Below the pieces are notes generated by a model, which saw only the letters and a list, made by a program, of their open reading frames with translations, was not told the origin of the DNA and made no database searches. A DNA stretch of 64,000 nt from Siphonodentalium dalli. Lineage: Eukaryota; Mollusca; Scaphopoda; Gadilida; Siphonodentaliidae. The first letter of the stretch is position 1, and every line of letters begins with the position of its first letter. Location of the stretch: NCBI GenBank assembly GCA_032622095.1, contig CP136064.1:6445512-6509511 (forward strand), written 5' to 3'. The position numbers and the translations under genes were made by a program. Positions 30,762 through 41,538 of the stretch are shown here, piece by piece.

Positions 30762-31237
30762 TGAATTGTACACTCAATGTGAACGCATGTGATTACCTTG
30801 CCGTGCGCACGGGGAACTCACAGGGGGATTCATGAAATTACGGGTCACATGCAATGGTCGACAAACACACGACATGTCAGTGTTAACGTTCTGTTATGTG
30901 TCGGATTTTAAGGACAAATGACACGTAGGTGAGTGGATGGTTTCACACTTGTATTTGTATTTAGTTGATAAATACATGTGCGTTGGTTTTAATTGTTACT
31001 TTTATAGGAATTATAGCCGCCTATGTTGTTTTAAGCACGCCATGGATCTTAGATGGCGTAAGCCATGACACTAAGATCAAATGGATCTACAATTTTCGGT
31101 GAACTGAGACAGACCAAATTCAAAATCATTGAGTGCAGTGGGGTTACATTTTACATGCACAACAGTATTGAGAATTGCAAAAGACAGATACTTAAGTTTT
31201 ACAACATTATAAACCACCCAATTAACTCACAAGAGTC

Positions 31238-32229
31238 AACCACTGGTGTAGGGCTGCACGGTAATGAAAAAAACATATCGAATAACTAATTTTTTAACTA
31301 ACCGAATAACTAACTAAATACCGAATAAGTAATGCAAGTCAGAATATCTGAGCATTTTCTCAACGTAGAGTTACCCTTCGTAGCTTCCCAAATGGGACAT
31401 AGTTTCGTATTTTAAAAGAATTAACAACGCATATTAATAGTTACTGTGTACTTTTATTTAATTAACATGGACATCAACTTCATAATTATATAACAACATC
31501 ACACCAACAAGAATACATTTCATTTAACCCGAAATGCGTCCACACCAATGACTTAGTATTAACTTTTGCAAAAAGATCCATTTTCAATTGAATTATGGGA
31601 CAGCCTTCAGGTGGATATATACCAACGTTAAATATGTTTTCACAAGGTATGATAGAGAACCCATTAGCTTTACTCAATTTTGTTTCAATGTCACGCCCAT
31701 GTAGTGCCATCATTCTCAAAGTCGCCATTGTATTGTGTTGATTTAAGCTTTACTGCGGCATGTGACACTTATATGCACATGAGGTGCGACGTATGTAATT
31801 TCAAACCAGTCACAGTCAGTTAACACCAGCCTTTGAATGCAGACTAAGGGCGCCCTTTGTTTTATTCCCGGGATCATACGCAATAGAGACGCCGCTACTG
31901 ACTGTCACAAGCTGTGAATGAAACCCCATACCATCTTCCCTTAATTAGGTACACAAATGCGAAACTCAATATCCCACTATATAGCTCTACACGGATCATA
32001 TCTCATAACAATTTATTTCCCTTTGCGAGTTTCGTTACAAGCCACATTGATTTCCAATGGTATATACGACAATTTTACTTTAAAAAAATGTTTATTCGAT
32101 ACCTTGAAATGGAAACCGACGTACTCGGTATATCGAATAGTCCAAAAATCTATTCGGTTTCTCTCGGTATTCAAATTGATATCGAATAAACGGTATATTA
32201 TCGAAATACCGTGCAGCCCTACACTGGTG
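31238..32229. mobile_element. Non-autonomous hAT-like element
   Basis: The left end CACTGGTGTAGGGCTGCACGG is inverted at the right end (CCGTGCAGCCCTACACTGG). TAGGGCTGCACGG is a well-known hAT-type end. Inverted subterminal ATCGAATA-rich sequence is also present on both sides. No transposase is present. I could not confirm an 8-bp target duplication. Confidence 0.7.
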
Positions 32230-33642
32230 ACTATGATTACGAGACATCCAATTCTGTAGAAATTAGTCGGAGTTATGGCGTCACAGATCAGTCATGACTC
32301 ATGAGTCAGTAACAAGTTTGATGGCTACAACGTACAAGTACCTGTGCAAAGGACGATGGATCATATTCTTCAATTTTCATCGAAACGTGATTTGAGAACC
32401 ATGTCGCCATGACATGTCGCCCAGTTACGGAGTCTGCTATTCTTTTGATCGAAATGCCTGTGATGCTGTGATATTGTTCTGATATATCTATGGAATGGTG
32501 GATAATCTCGGAGATATGGATCCAATTCTGGGACACACGTTATAACTGAATCAATCGCAAGCTTTTAGTAACGTACTACAGCTATGCTCTAATTAATCAT
32601 CCCCCTTTAACAATGTTGTAGGGCGTTAATGACACTGGTTATACCATATTGCCGTTCAACCATGGTCAAGTGGTTGATATGTGGCAACCGCAGATAATCT
32701 TTATACAGTCTTATTAATAATAGTTTGCGACCACTGTACTCTGCACTAATTTGTCACATGGCCACCTTGTAAACACCCAGTCCAGCTTTTCATCAGCGCC
32801 ATGCACCATATTAACTATACACAAAACAATATTTCAATTAATAATTTGTTTAAGGTTTAATTAACATTCAAAGTTGGTCACTGACCGACATTCGCAACTA
32901 CCAAGGCAGCGTCAAGCCAATGCCAGAAATATACACTATATGGTGGTATAATGCTGACTTTAAAACGGTTCAAATGTCGGCCACGGTAGGATTAATCAAT
33001 TTTAATAGTATCAACATCGTGGTAATATCGGTGGCCAATGTCGTTAATGGGGGGGGACAATTAGAGCTTAGCTGTATACATACATGAACATGTAGACCAT
33101 TCCAATGTCCAGATGCTTCATGTTCTTATCAAATGTCTGGGTACTACTACTAGTATCATTCTGAGCGATTCAGCCATTTCCGCTTTGCTAGGAAATAACC
33201 TCATCCATAACTGGAAACCATATTTGCGAAATTCTACATTATATGGCTCTGGTGATCAGGCAATGACATTGACTTGTTGACGCATAGATGCGAATGGAGA
33301 ATAATTTATTAACTAGTGCTTTACCAAACTTTATCATATATTAAATACATTAAACTCTCTTTGTGTTACATGTATCTTAGTATTTGTTCGTTTACTGATA
33401 CAGCACATTGGAAGTGTATGATAAGCAAAACACTGAACACCGTGGCAATTTTTTTTGGAGAGTGCTAATAATTCTGGTAACCCATTCATCATCTCCTTGT
33501 AGCGGGGACTAATAGCGCTATAGCGGTGTTTTGCGAACAACAGTTTTAAATAACCAAAGTTAATGGTCTCCATATTTTTGAGTATTTTGCTTATCGCACA
33601 CTATTTACAAAGGTTTGGGAGTTATCGGAAAGATTTGCACCC

Positions 33643-34335
33643 CTGGCTGTGAATGACCGATCGGTCTATTTTAGCATGACCGGGCAATTATAAATTGATA
33701 GGTTGTTCACTCAGACCTGTTTAAGATGTCTGATTTATAATGTTCACAGAAGCCCATTATCAGCAAAAAGCCTTTGCGACAAATCTTAGACATCTTTGCG
33801 ATAAATCGCAAAATATAATCGCCCAGTATGTAGTCTGAGAGTTATCGTAAAGATGTTTGCGATTTATCGTAAAGGTTTTTGTGTTATCGCAAAGGTGTTT
33901 GTGATTTTTCGCAAAGTTTTGCGATTTATCGCAAAGGTTTGCTCCCTCATCACTCATGCATCTGGCTGTGAATGACTGATCAGTCTATTTTAGTCCGACC
34001 GGGCATAGATTGATAGTTTGTTCACTCAGACATGTTTAAGATGTCTGATTTATAATATACACAGAAGCCCATTAGCACCAAAAAACCTTTGCGACAAATC
34101 TCAAACATCTTTGCGATAAATCAAAAAATTTATTCACACAGTACATAGTCTGAGATTTATCTTAAATATGTTTGAGATTTATCGTAATGGTTTGCGTGTT
34201 ATCGCAGAGGTGTTTGTGATTTTTCGCAAAGTTTTGCTGCTCTCACCATTCATGCATCTGGCTGTGAATGACTGATCGGTCTATTTTAGCCTGACCGTTC
34301 AATTATAAATTGATAGGTTGTTCACTGAGACCTGT
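33643..34335 (+). repeat. Three-unit tandem array of about 300-320 bp
   Basis: CTGGCTGTGAATGAC.GATC begins units at 33643, 33962 and 34258 (periods 319 and 296). Units carry many copies of a self-complementary motif around TTTGCGATTTATCGCAAA. Confidence 0.85.
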
Positions 34336-34618
34336 AAAACAACAGGCAGTGAAAAAATATACTTTAATTTAGATCTCACGAAAACGCAAATGGAACAGCT
34401 CTATGAACTCCGCATAGAACTGAGAAGGAAACAGAACGTTTACCCTTCTAGGAACTTCCGCTTGGAAGGTAATCGGATAGTGGAACATTATACTTTGAAA
34501 TAGTGCACTCCAGTGAAATCAGTATTACTCAATTTATTGTGACGTCGAAATTGTAAATGATTATATTATTAACGGGGACTAAGAGTCAAACAGACTCGTT
34601 CTCAAATAAAGATGATGA
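34318..34618 (+). mobile_element. 5'-truncated LINE-like tail
   Basis: A short frame, TGSEKIYFNLDLTKTQMEQLYELR to NRIVEHYTLK, resembles the C-terminus of CR1/L2-type ORF1 proteins. A 3' segment of about 110 bp follows and ends in AATAAAGATGATGATGATG, a microsatellite tail typical of such LINEs. The call rests on a short stretch. Confidence 0.45.
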
Positions 34619-34624
34619 TGATGA

Positions 34625-35300
34625 AAAGAAAATTGCGGCAATCCGTGCATTGCCAATACCGAAAAATGTTAAAGAAGTTAAAGTTTCATAGGAACTTTAG
34701 GATTTTATAGAGCACAAGTACCGCATATATCACAGATTCCATCGCCTTTAACAGATTTGACCAAGAAATATGCTCGATTTTTCTTGGACGGAAGGGCACA
34801 GGAAAGCGTTTGAATTTCTCAAGGAAAGCCTTACGGCAGTTCCATGGCTTGCATTCCAAGTTCCCAATAAACCTTACTACTTGTTTACTGATAGTTCGAA
34901 TTCAGCTATAGGCGCCATGTTGTGTCAGAAATTTGAACCGAAAGATAAATTGTCAGACAATGTTGAAAACTTTAAACCCATTTATTTCATCTCAAATAAG
35001 CTGAATAAAACACAGTTAAAATGGCCGACAACTTCAAAAGAAATGTACGCAATTTACTACCGTATCCGTAAATTACAATTTTATCTCGAGGCAGCAGAAA
35101 TTATCGTTAGATCATACCATAGACCTTTATCTTTTATTCTCACGTCAACAAATCAAACAAATCCATTTCTTAACGATGGGCGCTTTGAACTGTCGTCGTA
35201 TAACTTGAAAATAGAATATATAAAGGGAAAATTCAATCAAATTGCCGACTTACTATCTCGAATCCATTGCAAAAGACGCAGATATTTCACAAGTCTCTGA
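34625..35300 (+). pseudogene. pol: Gypsy RT thumb and RNase H
   Basis: Resumes with KKIAAIRALPIPKNVKEVK, a shifted stretch for the GFYR.VPHIS..PLT.L segment, then FSWTEGHRKAFEFLKESL. RNase H follows with YYLFTDSSNSAIGAMLCQ, TSKEMYAIYYRIRKLQFYLE and YIKGKFNQIADLLSRI. Frameshifts are near 34690 and 34770. Confidence 0.85.
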
Positions 35301-35374
35301 ATTAACCGACATAGACGATAATAATAAAAAAAACTTACGCAGTGGACGTCATAAATACTGATAAGATTTGCTAA

Positions 35375-36480
35375 ATGGGAACCCGAATCAACGGATTCAA
35401 ACGTAGAGAATCAAGCAGTTGCATTACCTAATCTTGATTTAGAATTAGAACCATCAAAAAACCCCGATATTGTTGAAATTATCAGCAAACTACAATCGAA
35501 CAAACCATCTCCAAAGCTGGATAGAAAGTATCACATAAGAGACAACGTTCTCTATTACGTATCAAGCCCAGACGACGAACCCACATTTAGATTATTTGTA
35601 CCCAATCAGCTTCGTTAAGTGTTATTGGAAGCGTATCGTAATGACACTGGCCATTTCCAAACTGTCAAAATGTGGACATCTTTAAAACGAAGGTATTATT
35701 GGGTAAATATGTTCAAAGAAATAGACGAGTTCTGCAGCAAATGCAGATTGTGTAAAGTACGAAATATGAAACGCGAGAAGGCACCTATTTTACCATCAAT
35801 ATTCCTCCATACCCACACAGTGAAATCGCCTCTGATTTCACATGGCCCACACGTGAAAATGGTAAGTGGAAATACATATATTTTGACAGCTATATTGACT
35901 GCATCGCGATCCCAAACAAAGAAACAAACACGGTTATACAATACATATGTGATTATATAATCCCAAACTACGGATGTATGATCAAAATAAAAACGGACTG
36001 TGGCGGAGAGTTCTTGAGCAACAGTGTGCAAGATTTATGCAAGAAATTAAATATTCATCAAGTCGCAACATTTCCCCATAACCCTCGTGCGAATGGCAAG
36101 AGTGAAAGAAGCCATTACGTTTTTAACTCAGTTCTATCTAAATTAATCAATGATCAAAACCAATATTGGGATTGCTTCTTACCTCAAATTACATCGGCCA
36201 TAAACTTTCACCCTCTGCGGACAACGGGATTATCACCATTTATTTCTAGTATTTGGACGAGAACCCCTCTTACCAATTGACTCAATACTAAAGCAAAGCC
36301 GACCATATCTTGGGGAAGACTTTACAAAGGTCATGCTAGAAAACCAGCACAAATATTTCAGACTAGTCCATTCACAAACTAAAGCACAGCAGAAAATTGC
36401 ACAGAAAAATAATCCAAAACAACCACAAATAGAGATAGGAAATTCATTATATTATCGGCCATCTACCAGACAAGATTAGT
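35375..36480 (+). pseudogene. pol: Gypsy integrase
   Basis: A linker reads KLDRKYHIRDNVLYYV. The HHCC zinc domain is at 35640-35750 (NDTGHF ... CSKCRLC). The catalytic core lies in other frames, with D1 in EIASDFTWP (about 35830), D2 in TDCGGEF (about 35995) and the glutamate in NGKSERSHYVF. An in-frame TAA at 35616 and frameshifts near 35800 and 36235 disrupt it. The C-terminus includes FGREPLLPIDSIL. Confidence 0.85.
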
Positions 36481-37425
36481 TCTCACTTCCGTGGTCCGAA
36501 AATTGGACTGTAATTGAAAAAAGAACCCCTAATTCGTTTATAATTAAACATCAGTTAACTAATATATGTAAGAGATCATATTTAACAAACATTAAACTCG
36601 CACTGGAAAGTTCCCAAACCAGATACAACCTGACCCACCAGGAAACAATGTCATCATACAATGAGTCAAACGGTGAATCAAGCGATGAACATGCATTCAA
36701 TAAATTGGCAAAAACAAAGCGAATTCAACACTCAGAACAGGACATTAATGACCAAGATCACATCCCTATACCTGGAATGAAACATATCTTAAGACCAGCA
36801 CACTAAATGCGCAATTTTCAAACTTCCACAGAACTTAACAGTTCTCAAAGCGACGCAAATTCAAATTATTCTATTGAAACTGAAATAGACCAGACAAATT
36901 CAACAAAATCTCAAACAAATACACGTCGCAGACCCAAATCACGTTCAAAACCCAATTGTAAATCTCCAAAAACCGATTATAACCGAAAGACTGATTATGG
37001 TCGACATTCCTATTCAAATAGCAATTATTCTATTGAAACCGAAATAAACCAAAACATTTCAACGCAATCTCAAACGGATACACACAGCAAACCCAAGGTA
37101 TGTTCAAGACAAAAGTCAAAACATCCAATGACCGACTATAATCGAACAACAGATTGTGAACAAATTTTCATATTCAAACACTAGTGATTATTCTATTGAA
37201 ACCGAAATAGACGACAAAGGCACCACCCATTCTCAGACAAATACATATAACGATACCGAATCGTCTATGAAAAACGAAAATCTAAGGCATGGCCCATATA
37301 GCACAAATACCCTGAGCCAGGATAGTCAAATAGTTAGCTATTCCTATACTGAATCGGAAAACATAAACGTGTTGAAAGAATTGCCAAATAAATTCAAACA
37401 AAACCCAAGGAAAAATCGGGAATAA
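36481..37425 (+). pseudogene. Gypsy integrase C-terminus and repetitive tail
   Basis: After 36480 the frame gives LPWSENWTVIEKRTPNSF, then an Asn/Ser/Thr-rich tail. The block NYSIETEI (or DYSIETEI) followed by SQTNT occurs three times, near 36862, 37023 and 37183, spaced about 160 bases, an in-frame duplication. Frame breaks occur at 36806 and 37170. No domain is recognised, and it is not clearly an env. Confidence 0.6.
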
Positions 37426-37519
37426 ATGGTCCCCAAATAAGCAAGCCGCTATCAGTAAGCCTTAACATGAACATATTGAATGGAAATGAATCACGTCAAA
37501 AATATTAAAACGCTTGCTT
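37426..37519. other. Short stretch between Gypsy tail and LINE
   Basis: No feature is seen. The Gypsy 3' LTR could start near here and be displaced by the LINE insertion. Confidence 0.3.
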
Positions 37520-39444
37520 TACAATACAATACAATAATTAATTTGTATAGCGCTCAATATTATGAGTACACATTCAACGGCGCTTTACATTACATCGAGC
37601 TCATTGCCTAATCAGCATGATACATGTACATGCACATATATCTAGGAATTAAATGCTACATCAAAGAGATATGTTTTGAGGCCGGTCTTAAACTTATTTA
37701 AATCAGTGAATATTTTCAAGTGAGGTGGAATGCTATTCCATAGATGTGGACCTGCAAATGAAAATGCCCTATCGCCAAACGTTTTCTGATTGTTGAAAGG
37801 AATGTACAAAAGCATATTGCTATCAGATCGTAATCCATATGTACACACATTTCTGTCTTTGATCATATCCTGTATATACAATGGTGACATGTCATTACGA
37901 GATTTGAATACAAGCAAAATAATTTTGAACATGATTCGATACTCCACTGGCAGCCAGTGTAATTGCTTGAGAACTGGAGTTATATGTTCATGCCGAGGAG
38001 TGTATGATACAACTCGCGCCGCAGCATTTAGCACTTTTTGCAGGCGATCACACTGGTAATCCGGTAGTCCATACAGTAAAGAATTACAGTAATCTAAGTG
38101 TGACGTGACAAAAGCATGGACCAATGTCTTAGTTGAGTCTACATCGAGGTATTGTCTAATTTGTCGGATTTTGTATAAACCTCTAAACGCCTTCTTACAC
38201 ATATTAGAGATATGGTTATCCATTGTCATGTTTGTGTCAAAATACGATCCCAGGTTGCGAACAGTGTCCTTTGTTGGTATGTCGGCGTCTCCCACATGAA
38301 TTGAACTGATGTTGACTTTCTGAAGTTGTTGTCGAGAACCAATGATTATGAATTCAGTCTTATCGTCATTTATCATTAGTCGGTTGGTAATCATCCACGC
38401 TCTAATGTCCACAATACAGTTCTCCACAATTTGACGTGCTTTAGTTTCGCCTCTCTCTGTCGGTCCAATGAAAAGTAGATTTGGGTATCATCTGCATAGC
38501 CGTGAACATCGGGGAGGTGACTTTCAACAACTGAGAATAATTTCGAAATGTAGAATAAGAACAGCACGGGTCCAAGACAACTTCCTTGTGGAACTCCGCA
38601 CTCGATGGGGAAATTTGTAGACTTTGAGCCATTAATGGATATTTTCTGTGATCGGTTCGTGAGGTAAGATAACTGCAGTGCCGCGAACACCAAAGTCAGA
38701 TTGTAGAGTATCTAGAAGAATATCATGGCGGACGGTGTCGAAAGCAGCGCTCAAATCTAGTAGCACAAGCAGAGTGACCTTTCTTGTTTCCATGCTGCAG
38801 AGAATATCATTTTGGACTTTAAGCAGCGCGGTTTCAGTTGAATGGTGTTGACGGAAAGCAGAAGTGTTTATTGTAAGAGGTGCATGTTGTTCGCTGTGCC
38901 GAATGATTTGGTCTATCACTGCCTTTTCACACAATTTAGAAATGTAGGATAGGTTGCTGACGGGTCGGAAGTTCTTGAAAACAAGGTCAGCACCGGATTT
39001 CTTGAGAAGAGGGTGAACTATGGCTGTTTTCCAGCTACTGGGAACATGTCCTTGGCTTAATGATAGGTTTATCAACTGGGTGATGATAGGTATCAGGGAG
39101 TCACATTTCTTGAGTAGCGTTTTTGGTATAGGATCGAGTTCACAAGATGCATTTGAGGAGCGTTTGATGATTTTAACGACGTCGTTAAGGTCGAGATCGT
39201 CGAATGCTGTGAACGTTTCCGTGGCTTCCTCTTTGTCGACACAATGCGCTTTCACGGTGATGTTGTCAATCTTCTTTTGGATAAGTTCTATCTTTTCAGA
39301 AAATAATTCACCAAACTGCTCCGCCAATTGTCCTGCGTCATCATGCGGTGGTAGTGTCTCATTCGGTTTCTCCTGACACATCTTTTTCACAACTTTGAAA
39401 AGTTGCCTGAATGCTTTGTCAGAAACACAAGCAAAGAATACCAT
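37520..39444 (-). mobile_element. 5'-truncated LINE (CR1/L2-like)
   Basis: On the - strand the RT reads RSSNASCELDPIPKTLLKKC, FRPVSNLSYISKLCEKAV, LVLLDLSAAFDTVRHDILL, then SYLTNRSQKISING, GVPQGSCLGPVLFLFYISK and the active site HGYADDTQIY. The C-terminal block LKQLHWLPVEYRIMFKIILLV is typical of CR1/L2-type LINEs. Frameshifts are near 38680 and 38450. The endonuclease and ORF1 are missing. The 3' end has AGCGCTATACAAATTAATT followed by TTGTATTG repeats. Confidence 0.9.
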
Positions 39445-41538
39445 TCAGAATTGTAATTCAAGCCAGCATATGCACCCTAAAACAAGTAGTTTTAGAAAAT
39501 ATCTTTCAAATGTCAGGCTAAAATTTTCTAAGCCAAAATATGCTCACATTAGTGAACAAAACTAATCATTTATATTTACGAAGTCAGAAACTGAACGGAT
39601 GATAGATAGAGAGCGAGAGAGCGAGAGAGAAGATATAATATATTATTGTAATTATGCACATGAGAAACACAGAGTGCAATATTTCTCACTACCCATGTTA
39701 CATTAGCATACATTGAGGTCAGCATAACATTTTCAAAGCACACTGAGACCCATGTATATAAATAACGTTTTCTAGCAACTAGAGAAACCTTGCACACCGC
39801 TGCATGGTATCAATTCGAAACCAATCTATGGAGATAAACACCATTAGATCTAACTACTTACACCCATAGCCAGAAGTCAGCTTGACCAACAACATTTATC
39901 GCAGAGTTTAACAGAGCTAGCATGATGACTCACACGAGCCACCGCACATCTATTATTATATACACTGACCAACAGTGCCAAGTCATCGAAAACCAATATG
40001 AAGGTCAAGATGACATTGTCGGGTAAACTCTGTCTTAACCATGCATAATTTAACTCAGCAATTCGTCATTTGTGAAATAGATTTTAGCAGCCAAACTGAA
40101 TTTCATTATTTATGAAATACTCTATAGAAGGACAAATATAGTTCCTTCATACAAATTGACATTCGCAAACAAATTCGCACTTGTTCAGTCACGCATAATG
40201 GCTATGAAAACGATCAGAATTATATTTATATCCTGAAGCACGGTACACCGAAATTTCTATGGAATTTAACTGGCCAGTAGATTTCATATCAGAAATTTTC
40301 GAATCGAGAGAGCAATTCAGTTGATATACAGTGCAGAAAGCAAGACTGTGCATTACTCGAACATATATTCGAACATATACTCGAATACTAATTCACGCAA
40401 CATTATAGTGTACGCCGAAAACAAGTCTTACCATGAAACATGACGCGGACATGTTTCTAAGTTAAAGTGATATTAATCAATACATTATACTGTTAAGTAT
40501 TCCGCAGATAACTTTCCTCAATGTTCCATATTAAGCAGGCAGCATACCCAGCACTTTTATTATATATACCTGTACATACTGCGTATCATATAAGCAATGC
40601 CATACACGCACGCGATGTATGTCATTCACGAATTTCCCTTGTTAGGACCAGATACATTTACACGCATATATACACCACCATATTTCCCCACATCACTCAA
40701 GACCGCAGAGTCACAACCAATATGTTCTGGTTGATAACTATTGAAGATGACAATCTTCATATATATACAGGTCTATAATAAAATGACCAATTATTAACAC
40801 ATACGCAGACGGCAAATTTAGCACATAGCATACCTTCAACTATAGAGGCAATACTTTCAAAATACTGCACAAAGCAAACCCTTGACTCTATATATCGCTT
40901 TATTCAGCGACGAAAACGGGTTCTTAAACTCACTGAATAGACACACCAAATCACCCACGCATATACATCATAAATGCATAAAAGATACTCATTTATTGTT
41001 CTCGCAATGCGCCCGAACATTAAAACGATTAAATTATATTTGAACGCCATCTCATGGCGATTGCTTATCAATATTTAACCTCAGGTCAACGCGACATATA
41101 CCTCTACAATTCTGTACAATTTAGAATACTTCTCTGAAGACATGAATGTCACGATGACCGTGATACATGGACGAGTTTAGCATTAGAGACCTCCCGCAAT
41201 TATAAATAGCATTTCTGACCAAGGTCACGTTGCCATAATTTCTGTTTCAACTACCCAAAATGATAAATAGCTTTCCTCATCGATGCCACGATGCCATAGC
41301 CCCGCTTACATTTCTCATAACTCATATATTAAACCACGGGATAAACTCACTCGCCTAAATAAGATGACTCATGCAACAGGTTCTGGATCATTATCGGTCA
41401 GTTCAAGTTCAAATCATTGACTCCGCGAACACATTCGTTCCCGGATGGGAGTTAGACTAACGTTTAGAAATTAACCCGACAACAGTCCCACGCAAGAAAA
41501 TTAACAGCAAGAACATTTATAGTGAGCCGATAACACAA
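39445..41538. other. AT-rich sequence without recognised features
   Basis: No coding sequence, only short simple repeats (GA-rich at about 39605-39633). It could contain the 3' LTR of the Gypsy element, but I found no match to the 5' side. Confidence 0.4.

Larger units (their letters stand above)
29304..34618. mobile_element. Composite insert interrupting the Gypsy RT
   Basis: The Gypsy frame leaves off after GKDG (29303) and picks up again at about 34625 with KKIAAIRALPIPKN, so about 5.3 kb was inserted, perhaps in several events. No intact gene is present. It contains a 425-bp duplication, a hAT-like MITE, a three-unit array and a LINE-like tail ending in GAT repeats. Stretches 29304-29915, 30762-31237 and 32230-33642 show nothing recognisable beyond short repeats. 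Confidence 0.75.
6483..37425 (+). mobile_element. Gypsy-like LTR retrotransposon, nested and decayed
   Basis: The coding order gag, aspartic protease, RT, RNase H, integrase, C-terminal tail on the + strand is that of Ty3/Gypsy elements. The body is split by a DIRS-order element (6959-27377) in gag and by a composite insert (about 29304-34618) at the end of the RT palm. Remaining coding parts are at 6483-6958, 27378-29303 and about 34630-37425. Frameshifts or stops occur in every domain. LTRs were not recognised. The coordinates given span only the coding part. Confidence 0.85.

Noticed and set aside
33760-33957. 65-codon - strand frame rich in LCD/NHKHLCDN
   Set aside because: It is produced by the tandem palindromic motif and changes frame between units.
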